DNA from: Botryotinia globosa
Lineage: Eukaryota; Ascomycota; Leotiomycetes; Helotiales; Sclerotiniaceae
DNA length: 64,000 nt
Reading direction: 5' to 3'
NCBI GenBank assembly: GCA_014898425.1
Contig: RCSZ01000011.1
Span: 1,920,501 to 1,984,500, forward strand
Part shown: piece by piece, positions 36,764-47,420 of the stretch
Numbering within the stretch: the stretch's first letter is position 1
Layout of the letters: every line of letters begins with the position of its first letter
Translations under genes and position numbers: made by a program
The notes under the pieces: model-generated
What the model was told of the DNA's origin: nothing
The model's input: only the letters and a program-made list of their open reading frames with translations
The model's database searches: none

Positions 36764-39509
36764 TCAAGCCAAACTCAATCTCTCCAGTCTTCCCTTCGTA
36801 GCCTCCACCAAAGCTGTTTCCCGATCCAATAACTTCATGATCTGTCCCACCTTCTTCCTTCTCAATTCAGACGGAACCTGTACATCCCTTGCTGAGTCTC
36901 CATCCCTCTCCTCTCGCTGCTCTTCATCTCTTTCCCTTTCCGCATCCTTTGCCAATTCATTCGCCTGACTCAAAACCTCATCCTTTAATTCCTTCACCTC
37001 TTCATACCTCTGCCAAGGATCCTTCGATACCTTCACCATACTCTCCGTTGATCCGTCCATATCTTCACCCAGTACCTTCCCACCGAGACTCCTCACCTCT
37101 TCTATCCACGCTTTCTCCTTATCACTCAGTTCCCTCTGCGTATTTTTAGGAATCTTTTTCCTGATGTTTTCAATTCTTTCATTCAGAATCTTCTGTTTGT
37201 CCTTTGCTTCCTTAATTCTTTGTTCCATTTTTTCGTTTGGTGGCACTCGGGGCTTATCATCATCTTCATCTACATCCTCGCCAATGACAGATTCCACACG
37301 TGTTGCGATTTCATTAGCTTGTTTGATATGTTTTGAAAGCTCGATCTGAAGTTTAATACATTTTCTGAACAGTTCTGCAGCTGCGGTACCAATGCGATGG
37401 GTTTCTTCGCTAAGAACTTTATGGGCGTCTGTCATGACCGTAAGTGTAGCTGGTGATAATCGGATCTCTTCCTTCAACAAACGCTTGTATTTGCTATGCT
37501 TGATTTTTTCGTGAAGAGAGGGTAACTCGGATGGTTGTTCCAAGGCATAAGACGGCTGATACACAGGCCGAGCTTCGAACAAGACGAGAGGTTTATCGTT
37601 ATCGGTTTCGGAGTCGTAAGATTCTGAGCGACCACGGCTACGGTTGAAATCTAATTGAAACTCGGGTGATTCGAAGTTGATAGATAATGGGCCATGAGCA
37701 TTTGCGGAGAGAAGTAAATAACCAAGATCGGGATCTTGAATAACTGTGCTGGCAGCCAGAGGAGCATTCTTGTCAATCATGGCTGGCGTATAGACCCTTT
37801 GCCTTTCTGATGGCGTGCTAACAACTACGCCAAGTCGGACATTTGACTCCGCGCCTTGGGACAATTCTTCCTCGAGCTTGAATACCCATGTGGAGAGTGA
37901 AATGTATGTGATGTTCGAATTGTTGGTAATGAAGAACGAATATCTTGATTCGACATCATGACTAAAAACTGGCCAACATCCTTCCCAAACCTCATTGGGC
38001 TTGGAAGTCTCCAAGACTTCATAAGTCAGCAAGACAGGTGGGTCCGGGTCGTCCAAAAATCGTAGCATCCTTGAATTCGATCTCGGTAACCATTGAGCTT
38101 CAATTCCAACCAAGTCCAGGCAGATTGAAAGACGTCCAGTAGTTGTAAGCAAACAAATCACGCTCATAGAACATCCCTCTTTATCGACCTCATCTAACTC
38201 AAGCTCCTCCTCCTCCTCCTCTCCATCCATAAGCTCTTCGGCATTCAGCTTTGGTCCAATGACATAAATGTCACTGAATAGTTCATCGTCCTCGTCATCA
38301 TCAACTTCGGGGGCCATCTCAATATCGAATGGGCCTTGTAATCTTGGTACTTTTCCAGGTCTAGAAGGCCTTGCGTAAACCTCAATTGGCGGCTCACCCA
38401 AAGATCCCTGAACCTGGGTTGGATCTTGATTGTCGATATCCGTCATCCAGTCTAATTGTTGTTGCGCGAGGAGTTTACTACCTTGAGTTACAGTTGGATC
38501 ATCTTCGATAGCGGCGATATTGGACACAATCGATATCGAAAGAGAAGGAATCAGGGTGGGTGGTGGCGCCCATTTTTCAGGCAATAATGGACAAAGAGCA
38601 TATACATCTCCTTCCCTCATTGCAAGCCAAAGAGTCATAGGTGACCAACCTCCAGATCCTCTACCTGCAAAACAAGCTGATGCTACCTCCATCTCAAAAG
38701 CATCCGGAGAGAATTTACTTGGTTGACCAGCTACGGAAGCTCCAAAATCTTGATCGGCCGAAACCCCATCCGCCAATTTCTTCAGATCGACCACAAGAGT
38801 GGGTTTATCGAAAGACCAACGATCGGTGGTAGATAATTCCCATACTCGAACAACGGCATCTTTTGTAATTGTGACCAAACATGTTCCGTTAACGCCCAAT
38901 GGATGCCACAGCGCGGTTGATATTCCTGATCGTGAAGTAACATGTGTAGTTGGGCCCAAGTGAAAAGTCTTAATCTTCATAGGACCATTATCGGGGGCTG
39001 TGAGATGCGAGGATTCAGGTAAGATTGCGACATGTACGGTATGAGTTGTCAAGATCGCCATGAAATTCGAATTGGGAGAGATAATCAACTGTCGAATTTC
39101 ATCTGCCACCGGAATTTTAAGTGTCTACAGAACGTTAGCACCCAAATCCAATAACAGAAGCTTAAAAACTTACTCTATACCCCCGAGCAACAGGTTCTTC
39201 AGCCTCAACTTCCTCTTCAACTTGTGATTTGCCTTTCAAGAAGCTTCTTTGATTCTCTTGTTTATTTTCCCATGTCTCCTTCAAGTAAACAAGATCCGCC
39301 CATCGAATTTCTTTTCCAACAGCAATGAATATCTCAGTACCTCTACGCGCAATCGTTCTCTTCGGTCCTACTTTATTCTTTTTCTTCTCATTTGGATTAT
39401 AGCTAGCTCCAGAAGCTGTTTGGATGCCCGTCGGTTTCGCTGTAAATATCTCATGGCCTGGATTTGGCTTTGAAAGCCATGTAGGTGTGTAACCAAGAAC
39501 TTGAGGCAT
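36764..39509 (-). CDS. NUP82: Nucleoporin Nup82
   Basis: Nup82 sits on the cytoplasmic face of the nuclear pore and supports mRNA export. Two exons, 39509-39174 and 39124-36764, flank a 49-nt intron (GTAAGT, GCTAAC, TGTAG) and give 898 aa. The start MPQVLGYTPTWLSKP resembles fungal Nup82. The N-terminal two thirds reads like a beta-propeller (FMAILTTHTVHVAILP, TALWHPLG, LVTITKDAVVRVWEL), interrupted by two very acidic loops near 38150-38330. The C-terminal 300 residues are highly charged and predicted coiled coil (KEEIRLSPATLTVMTDAHK onward), as expected for assembly with Nup159/Nsp1 partners. It shares a short divergent promoter with CBC2. Assignment rests on domain order and N-terminal similarity. 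Confidence 0.85.
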
Positions 39510-39797
39510 TTTTCCAACCCTGAGCTCGATATTATTGTTTTAGAGAATCAGCACATTCGTAAAAGCTCGATATTGAAAAGCAACTTGTATGTTGCGACGA
39601 AGAGAAGTGAATTGAGTCTGGAACTTTTTTTGAGGTTGGATGGATTTAACATCAGGCTATGCTAGCGCGTCGCGAAAGCTTGGTGCATGCGGGTAGGTAA
39701 TTGGAAGCCTTCTGTGTTGTAAATGTTCCCCAGGAAACAAAGAAATCCATCAGCCTTGTTGAAAATTGAATTGTAAAGAAACAACAAATTTCAAAAA
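39510..39797. promoter_or_regulatory. Bidirectional promoter NUP82/CBC2
   Basis: Only 288 bp separate the two divergent start codons, so both promoters and leaders overlap here. No specific factor site was identified. Confidence 0.65.
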
Positions 39798-40503
39798 ATG
39801 CCTGGATCAATTAGAAATACGGTGGATAGGCTTGATAAACCAAGTGCCTATTATCAAGGTAGAGTAAGTTATGCAATTGTTATTGCACTCGGCGCAGAAG
39901 GAGCTCGACTAACAATTTGGTCTAGAATAAGAAGCGCAGATATGAGAGAGATGGAGAGGACGAGAGAAGAGAACGAACTCCAGAGGAGCCAGCAGATGAT
40001 CCTTTAAAAGACGCGACAACACTTTATGTTGGGAATTTGTATGTCCAAATGCGTTCAATGTTTTCATTTGAGCTGTTTTCAATCAATCAATGGGCTGGGG
40101 CATGGTTTGAGGCATGAACTAACAATTTGTCTGCAGATCCTTCTACACAACTGAAGAACAAATTCACGAACTATTTGCGAAATGTGGTGAAATCAAGAGG
40201 TTGATTATGGGATTGGATAGATTCAACAAGACACCTTGTGGGTTTTGTTTCGTGGAATATTATACTCACCAAGATGCACTCGATTGCATGAAGTATATTG
40301 GCGGTACAAAGCTCGACGAGAGAATCATTAGAACAGATTTGGATCCAGGATTTCAAGAGGGGAGACAGTATGGACGTGGAAAGTCTGGCGGCCAAGTGCG
40401 TGATGAGTACCGTGAGGAATATGATGAGGGGAGAGGAGGTCTAGGTAGAGCGATTCAAGCTGAAAGACAGAAAGAAGAAGAGGAATATGGCAAGGGTAGA
40501 TAG
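39798..40503 (+). CDS. CBC2: Nuclear cap-binding complex small subunit (CBP20)
   Basis: CBP20 binds the 7-methylguanosine cap of nascent RNA together with CBP80. Exons are 39798-39863, 39926-40038 and 40137-40503, giving 181 aa. The RRM has RNP2 LYVGNLSF (formed across intron 2) and RNP1 CGFCFVEY. The CBP20-specific tail is present: [20 protein letters not shown], then the [12 protein letters not shown] segment. The N-terminal Tyr of SAYY is positioned as in CBP20, where it stacks on the cap. The C-terminus is charged and slightly longer than in yeast. The first intron uses the GTAAGT donor, because the earlier GTAGAG option produces a stop. Confidence 0.95.
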
Positions 40504-40770
40504 TTTATTGGAGAGTTGGACGATTGTACGATATTTTGCAGTATTTGGGAAGGCGTATAAGGAGCTGCGGTGATTCATTGACATCAGAATGGTGAGCTGC
40601 ATTTGCATATTAGGGAAAAATTCGTAGGATTCTAGCCATTCCAGAGCACTGAACTCATGCCCTGTCATTCTTTTTTCATATACACATATCCCAAACGCCA
40701 TCAACGCATATTGTACATCAATTCTTCCGATGAGAACTCTTTCCATTGAGTCCATCCAAATATATCCATA

Positions 40771-41226
40771 TCAATAACCGGGAGGATTGAGCCGTTGTGA
40801 TAATCTCGTCCATTTAGGAAGCTCTGCAGTAATATCAGTAAACTGACTCCTCCTGTAAAGGCGCATCTGCCAAACTTACTATGAATTCCCTTTCTATATT
40901 TCTTCTCTTTTCGATCAAAGATTGTGTATTTATCTTTTGGTAACATCTCCTGCTCCGTAGGCATTTCCTCCTTCCACCTCTCCACAGCCTTTGTCGTGAT
41001 TCCCTTAGCAGCCAAAGCTCTATCGACGGTAGCAACCACTGAATCAACAGCTCTTAAACGTTTGCGCTGTCGTGCCTTTTGGAATTTCGAGAGTCGCCAT
41101 GGGATCTTCCTAAATCGCACCACCATTAGCAAATCTCCACGCCAAAAACTATGCCAGAGAAGAAATCAAGTCGTACCAGAGAAGACCCCCAGACATAACA
41201 TTCGTAGGTCTAAAAGCTCCAAACAT
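40771..41226 (-). CDS. MRPL31: Mitochondrial large-subunit ribosomal protein mL60 (MRPL31)
   Basis: A fungal-specific protein of the mitochondrial 54S subunit. Exons are 41226-41177, 41109-40880 and 40823-40771, giving 110 aa. The product runs MFGAFRPTNVMSGGLLWKIP, then WRLSKFQKARQRKRLRAVD, then EMLPKDKYTIFDRKEKKYRK, and ends GIHKLPKWTRLSQRLNPPGY. The very basic N-terminal half suits a ribosomal protein and mitochondrial import. Its 3' end converges on CBC2, and its start is divergent from TRS20 with 198 bp between. Confidence 0.93.
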
Positions 41227-41424
41227 TGTGTTGTTTGCTTCAATGTTCTTTTAATCGTACCTCCTCACCCCATCAATCAATCCTCTTCAAAATTCAAGAA
41301 TCGGTCGGCCCCTCCGCTCCGCGCCAAGCCTTAAATTCCGCGGACCAATCAGCATTCGCTTCACGACCTCACCTGCAACTCTCTAACCTCCATCATTGCT
41401 TCAACTGCGAATGCGCATACCAAA
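41227..41424. promoter_or_regulatory. Bidirectional promoter MRPL31/TRS20
   Basis: A 198-bp spacer between two divergent start codons. Both genes must be driven from it. No specific site was identified. Confidence 0.65.
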
Positions 41425-42033
41425 ATGTCGTATTATTTCGCAATCGTCGGAACGCAAGATAATCCTCTCTTCGAATATGAATTTGGAACTGCGAAACAGG
41501 GCGGTGATGGGATTGCCAGGTTTCCCGAACAAGCCAGACATATGAATCAATTTATCGTTCATAGTAGTTTGGATATTGTCGAGGAGGTGCAATGGGGGGG
41601 TGGACAGATGTATGTGATTTATTTTGGGACGAGATGCGGCTGGACTGAATACTAATAATAAGCTTTCTAGGTATTTGAAATGCATCGATCGGTTTTACAA
41701 CAATTACGTATCGTGCTTCATGACAGGCGGAAGTGAGTTGTTCTTTTCTTCGTCCAAATATGTGTTGTGATGATGCTAATATATGTAGATGTTAAATTTA
41801 TGCTCTTACACTCTCCCTCTCAACCTGCAAATCCAACGACTTCCAGAACCTCTACATCGATCGGAGCAAATCCTACTTCGCCCCAGACAGAAGAGGCCAT
41901 TAAACAATTCTTCACGGAAGTTTATGAGAATTGGGTAAAGACAATTATGAGTCCGTTTTATCAGGTCAATCAACCAGTTACGAGTCCGATTTTCAGGGGA
42001 CGGGTTGCGGCGGCGGGGAAGAAATATTTGTGA
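41425..42033 (+). CDS. TRS20: TRAPP complex subunit Trs20 (sedlin/TRAPPC2)
   Basis: A core subunit of the TRAPP tethering complexes in ER-Golgi traffic and autophagy, with a longin fold. Exons are 41425-41609, 41671-41732 and 41789-42033, giving 163 aa. The N-terminus MSYYFAIVGTQDNPLFEYEF is the sedlin signature. FIVHSSLDIVEEVQW, KCIDRFYNNYVSCFMTGGN and VKFMLLH follow. The C-terminal helix region TEVYENWVKTIMSPFYQVN is also typical. A short Thr/Ser-rich loop (about 105-125) is longer than in animals. Identification is secure. Confidence 0.95.
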
Positions 42034-43544
42034 GGAGTGTTGAGAGGGTATCATGGAAGAATCATCATAATTGTTGCATCGAGGGGTATGGCTCTTGGGT
42101 GTATATTCTGGTGCGACGAAGAGTATAAGCGCGAGGAATAAGTTCGGGACTCTTGGTATGGATAAAGATTAAAGTCCCGGGATATCTCATACCAAATGGA
42201 AGACGATATTACGAACAGTAGTTGGTAGTACATTTTGGAAGCCATCTACGCTACCATGTGGCCTCGGCATTCTCCAGAGTTCATCGATTCAAACTCACGG
42301 TCAGAAATCTAGTGAGAGATTTCACTGCGCACAAATGGACTGGAGTATGTAGCTGAAAGATATCTCGGGCTTTGACGGGACTTCTTTACTTGCTCTCGCC
42401 CTTTGTCATACAACAGATACCTTGGCCGATTTGGATTCTCACAATGGAGACTACTCGACCCGTCCGTCTCAAAACTGGTAATTGGGACCATACTTTGATT
42501 TGGGAATTGAAACTCATGGCTGTTCGAGTTCATACATGGAACTTGTGGTTAGGAAGCTGGAAGAAGTACGCACGATGGGATACGATGGGAATCGGTGAGA
42601 TGGCTCACGAACATTCCATAAACATAAATACGACGGAAGAATAGTAATAGATATAATATAATACTACATAACAAGTATTATGCATCTCAGTAAATGGTCA
42701 ACAGGAAATCGCAATGTTTTCAAGAGTGTCTGATGGGTTGTGATTGTGAAAACTGGCGTTAGGAAATTCGTAGTAACTGGTAGTTTCTTACTATCTTGTT
42801 ACTCTATGTTTATTATAATAATCCTTGATACAAGTCTTTTATATGATGATTTGAATTTCTTTGATATCTAGGTACCTAGGAGGTAGTTTACTTTAGAATG
42901 ATAAATTGATGATATCAATATCTCTATGATACTGTATGTAGTAGGTATGTCCTGTATGATCACTCACCCAAGTATGTACTCGCTTATCGATGCACCCCTG
43001 GAACTAAGGCGAAGTACAGTAACGATCCGCCGCGTTTTACGCTTATGATGATGAATGGAGAATGAATGAATGAATGAATGAATATGTGATGTGTGTTCAA
43101 ATCCAACCATAATAATAGATAGAGTACTTTGTACATACATATATCGTAGGTACTACTGATACATCATTTTCCTCGGCAATCATACCCCCAGTCCCTTTCT
43201 AACAAAAAACATTCTTAGATAATATAAAATTTATAAATTCCCATTCCCATTCCCATTTCCATTCCATTTCCACTTCCATTTCCATTAATTTCTAAAAAGG
43301 TACTAGCGTCAAATTGTCCATTTTCCAGATCACTTGTTTCATGATCAAAAACCAACAAATTCCCTCCCCCCTCAGTTTTCAATCTCTTATTATTTAACAA
43401 CTTCATATTCCGCCACTACATCAACTTTTTGATTTTAATTGCTTCGGAATTATCATCATCAATACATCCATCCCATCGTCTTTAATTAAAGACGCGTTTT
43501 ATTATCACACATAATCACATCCACTTCTTAATACCTACTTCATC
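42034..43544. other. Intergenic region TRS20-histone H4
   Basis: About 1.5 kb without a supported gene. It contains a TAGGTACCTA palindrome variant at 42869-42878, a (TGAA)n tract at 43061-43082, and CATTCC/CATTTCC repeats near 43238-43290. The right part should be the H4 promoter. Confidence 0.55.
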
Positions 43545-44221
43545 ATGACTGGACGTAAGTTATAATTCCTGTTCTTCTTTTTCTTATGTTGAGGTTGAGA
43601 TTATTGTTGTTGTTGTCGGTCGCGATATTTGAGCATGATGTTTTGGTGTTGGTGTCTTGATCTCACTCCACTTCATCATCTATCAACGCGATAAGGTATC
43701 CACATCTTGATGTAGATACACCACCTACCTACAACAATGATGATCTTACTTCATCCATATATCATCACATCAATCATGCTTCAATGTACTAATGGTATTC
43801 TTCTATAGGCGGAAAGGGCGGAAAGGGTCTCGGAAAGGGTGGTGCTAAGCGTCATCGTAAGATTTTGAGAGACAACATCCAAGGTATCACCAAGCCAGCT
43901 ATCAGACGTCTCGCTCGTCGTGGTGGTGTCAAGCGTATTTCTGCCAGTAAGTTTTATCCCATTCTCTCCCATCGCGTCTTGAGTCTTCAGTCTTCCAGAC
44001 CCTGGTGCGGAATAATATTTCACGTCAAGATTTATTTACTGACGCGTCTTTCAACAGTGATCTACGAAGAAACCCGTGGTGTTTTGAAGACCTTCCTCGA
44101 GGGTGTCATTCGTGATGCCGTCACCTATACCGAACACGCCAAGCGCAAGACCGTCACTTCCCTCGACGTCGTCTACGCTTTGAAGAGACAAGGCCGTACT
44201 CTCTATGGTTTCGGTGGTTAA
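43545..44221 (+). CDS. HHF1: Histone H4
   Basis: Core nucleosome histone of standard length, 103 aa. Exon 1 is only 10 nt (43545-43554, encoding MTG and one base of Arg). Exons 2 and 3 are 43809-43946 and 44058-44221. The product reads [20 protein letters not shown] at its N-terminus, with the acetylatable Lys 5, 8, 12 and 16 and Lys20 region intact, and ends RTLYGFGG. The first intron is 254 nt, long for this genome. No H3 gene lies next to it within the window, unlike the divergent H3-H4 pairs common in filamentous fungi, so this may be the second H4 locus. Exon codons are strongly biased. Confidence 0.99.
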
Positions 44222-45250
44222 ATACCTCTTCACCTCTGCCATCTTGGTCATGACATGATCTCATACTCTTTCACATACGCGTCGATACAATACACTTTCG
44301 ATTATGGTTCTCGGGGAAGTTAGGATGGGCTTATGTTACTTTTGATAGTCTTTTTGGGCGGTCTAGCATGCTGTTTACGGCAGGGTTTCGCTCTTTCCTG
44401 ATTCTTTTTGTGAATCATTATTTCGACTTTCGACTACGTTTTCTATCTCAATCTGGTCTCGACATGGCAACACATTCCTCGAATTAACAACTTTTTGATA
44501 GTCTATACCTCTGCTTTTGCTTTGGTGTGTAAGACAGTCTAGCATCCTGTTTACGGGAGGAGTTTTCCTGGAACATTTATTGTTTTGTCGCGACAATTTT
44601 GATACCCGCGGTTCGAGATTTGTGAAGGAGGATCCCATGATTCATGACATGCATGCATACATTACCTTTTTTGTCTTTTTTTGAGCAAACCTATTTAGCT
44701 TGATTAGCTGGTTGGCGTTCTATGGTTTTTTTCACCCTGGTACTAGACGGGCTGTCTAGAGGGTTGAGGGATGGTATGGATTGGGGATGGATGTATGTGG
44801 GATCACGATCGAGCAGTTGTGTTTATACGCATACATAGCATACGAGTGAAATTATATGGTCGTGGACCTGATTGATAATATTTTTGATGCTTTGATGATT
44901 GTTTATTTGAATCTGATGTGTTATGTGATGTGATGAGTTCGGGATGGTGAGATGTTTTGAGAATGTGGTGATGGGAGGGTACTTCGGTGGTGGAGTGATC
45001 AATTGATCATCGTGGTTAAGAGAGAATAGATAGTTGGCGCCTGTCTTCCTGTCTACCTGGCTGGCTGGCTGGAGGACAAGTGTCTATCTTCTACATGGTA
45101 TTAGATCATGCGTATAGTATAGCATTGCATTGTATCGTATAGTTATTCAGTTGCTATAGAGTGAGAATGTTATGGATGGATGGATGGGTGGGTGGGTGAA
45201 TGAGTAGTATGTGTATGTGAATGTTTGTATATAGAGAGAGAGAGAATGAT
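44222..45250. other. Intergenic region downstream of histone H4
   Basis: Contains the H4 3' UTR and T/G-rich DNA with short GGCTG (about 45055-45071) and GGATGG/GGGT (45176-45197) arrays. No gene is seen. Confidence 0.55.
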
Positions 45251-45430
45251 ATGGAATGGTATGGTATGGAATGGAATGGTATGGTATGGAATGGAATGGT
45301 ATGATATAGTATGATATAGTATGATATAGTATGATATAGTATGATATAGTATGATATAGTATGATATAGTATGATATAGTATGATATAGTATGATATAGT
45401 ATGATCTAGTATAATATAGTATGATATAGT
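45251..45430. repeat. Composite satellite: TGGAATGGTA array then 13 x ATGATATAGT
   Basis: A short GGAATGGTAT-type array (45251-45300) passes directly into thirteen 10-bp units of ATGATATAGT (45301-45430). Two units carry single changes. The period is one helical turn. Confidence 0.9.
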
Positions 45431-45739
45431 ATGATTATATATGATATATATTTTGGGTTTTGAATGATATTGTTGGTAGTGGTGAGGTTGGTGATGGGTG
45501 ATAATAGTGATGATAAAGATAGAATAGGAATGATGATATAAGTAGAGTTAATATTATAATAAGTAAATAAGTGTGTGAAAAGTATCTACTACGTGTATGA
45601 ATAAATATCAATAATAATAATAAGTAGATGTGTGATTTATATATAGATAGTTTATAATCCATTGATATATCGTATAGGTTAAGGAAATGTATTTATAGGA
45701 TTAGATTTTAAATGTAGAGTTGTTGATAGATGAATAGTA

Positions 45740-46201
45740 CATTAGTAGGTGCACAGACTCGTGAGACTCGCTGTAAGCAAAGTACAATTTCATATCAAAA
45801 ATCAATGTTTTTAAAATTCTATAAAAAAAAATACAAATTCAATATTTTTATTTAAAATTTTCAATAGAAATCAATTAAATATAGAATATATTATATCAAA
45901 AATTGATTCGAAAATTTTCAATTTTGAAATCAAAATTTATAATATTATATCTTTTTATGAAACAATTTTGATGAGAAAAATTGATTTAATTTATTCAAAT
46001 TTTATTTATAGAAATAGTAATTTGAAATTTAAATTCTATAAAATTCTTATATTTCTTAATATTACATTTCAATTTTGAAAAGATTTAATAAAAATTTGAA
46101 TTAAAATCGAATTATTAAAATAATCATTTTTGATATGAAATTATGCTTTACTTAATATAGCGAGTCTTACGAGTCTGTGCACCCACTGGTGATATTAATT
46201 A
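45740..46201. mobile_element. Non-autonomous TIR element (MITE-like), copy 2
   Basis: A 462-bp, very AT-rich segment is bounded by long imperfect terminal inverted repeats of about 60-75 nt (45740-45802 and 46126-46201). The core outer sequence is GGTGCACAGACTCGT. Most differences between the arms are transitions (TT/CC, A/G, G/A, T/C), plus one small indel region. The interior has no usable ORF. Its ends are unlike those of the 15.6-kb element, so it is a different family. A target duplication could not be fixed with confidence. Confidence 0.8.
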
Positions 46202-47125
46202 ATTAAATATCATTTTTTGGTTTTTATATCAATGGAGAGGAATAAAGGGTAGGGTGGTATATCTTGAAATCTTGAATTGGATTAGATTGAATTAATGATT
46301 GATGTTTGTTTGTTTGTTTGTTTATAGGAGATGAGTAGTTTAATATTTTATATATTTTACATATTTTACATATTTTATATATTTTACATATTTCATATAT
46401 TTTATATATTTTATATATCTGAATTTGAAGAAAATAAAGAAATAGAGGAAGAGAAGGAGAAAGAAGTATTTAAATTAAAGAAATGAAGATGATGAAATCT
46501 CCTAGGTGTTTATTCGTATTATGTCTTGTTTTTGTTATTGGGTGTTGGGTGTAGGTTGTAAATATGTGGTGATGTCTGATGTGTATGATATTAGTATTCG
46601 GAATGGAAGAAGTGAAGTGAAGTGGAGTATGAGAATTTGTTTTGGCTTGGATTGATGTCCTGGTGTAGATGGGAAGGTGTGGTTTGTTGGTGGGATGGCG
46701 GGATGGCGGGATGGTGGGATTTGGTGAATGAGGAGAGATGGGAGAGATTGGGAGATGTGGATGGTTAGGGAGGTCTTGAGGAGTGAGGTCTTGAGGAGTG
46801 AGGTTATGACTTATAGAGATGGCTTTAGAGGAATAAACTTATATAATGAACGGTTTGATGGTCGATATTGTCTCTTTTTCTTTCCTTTGATATTCCTGAG
46901 TCGTCTATTCTAATATTTTAGTTATTGATAATCCGAAGGATATTACCTAGTTAGGGAAATAATGTGAATACTACAGTATTCATTTGTTCCTATCCCTCAA
47001 AATCAATATCTCTGTGAGCGGTGGATATGGATGAATAAGGCAAGAGAAGGAACTTCCTCTGCGTGCTTATTATGTTTGGTTTGGTAGTTGAATAAAAAAG
47101 CAAATTAATTCTATCCCTAGATCCA
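46202..47125. other. AT-rich intergenic DNA with short repeats
   Basis: Contains (TTTG)n near 46305-46322, a TATTTTACA/TATTTTATA array at about 46342-46419, and GGGATGGC repeats at about 46692-46720. No supported gene. Confidence 0.55.
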
Positions 47126-47420
47126 TCATCCGCAAATACAACTCACCAACAACCCTAAAAACACCAACCAAGGAAAAATCGTAAACACCACAACATCAGT
47201 CTTCACCAATTCTTCCTTTCCCTCGAAAATAAACATTCCCCACACGATAAAAAAAGCAAAAGGGATGATGAAATCATGAAGTTTCTCATGAAAGCCCCGT
47301 TTGTAAAGCCGGAAAAGTAGAATGATGGGAAGGAGGAGTATGCTTGCGTTGATGAGATTCGATATGAAGGTGTGATGGGGACAAGTGAGGAAGTTCGATG
47401 TGAGGAGGAGTGATTGGGGC
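47126..47420 (-). CDS. Membrane-protein ORF, 3' exon, unknown family
   Basis: An open frame without an ATG ends at TGA (47126-47128). It encodes two to three hydrophobic helices: NLINASILLLPIILLFRLYK, then HDFIIPFAFFIVWGMFIFEG, then VVVFTIFPWLVFLGLLVSC. Hydrophobicity and the KRG/HEKLH boundary look like genuine membrane topology. A splice acceptor (CTCCTCAG) precedes it on the minus strand near 47421, but the upstream exon is unclear; the T/S/P/H-rich frame at 47286-47711 overlaps in another frame. It resembles the 162-aa protein at 55.5 kb in the EKLH...FPW...GLL(V/I)S pattern. It may be a gene or a remnant. Confidence 0.4.
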
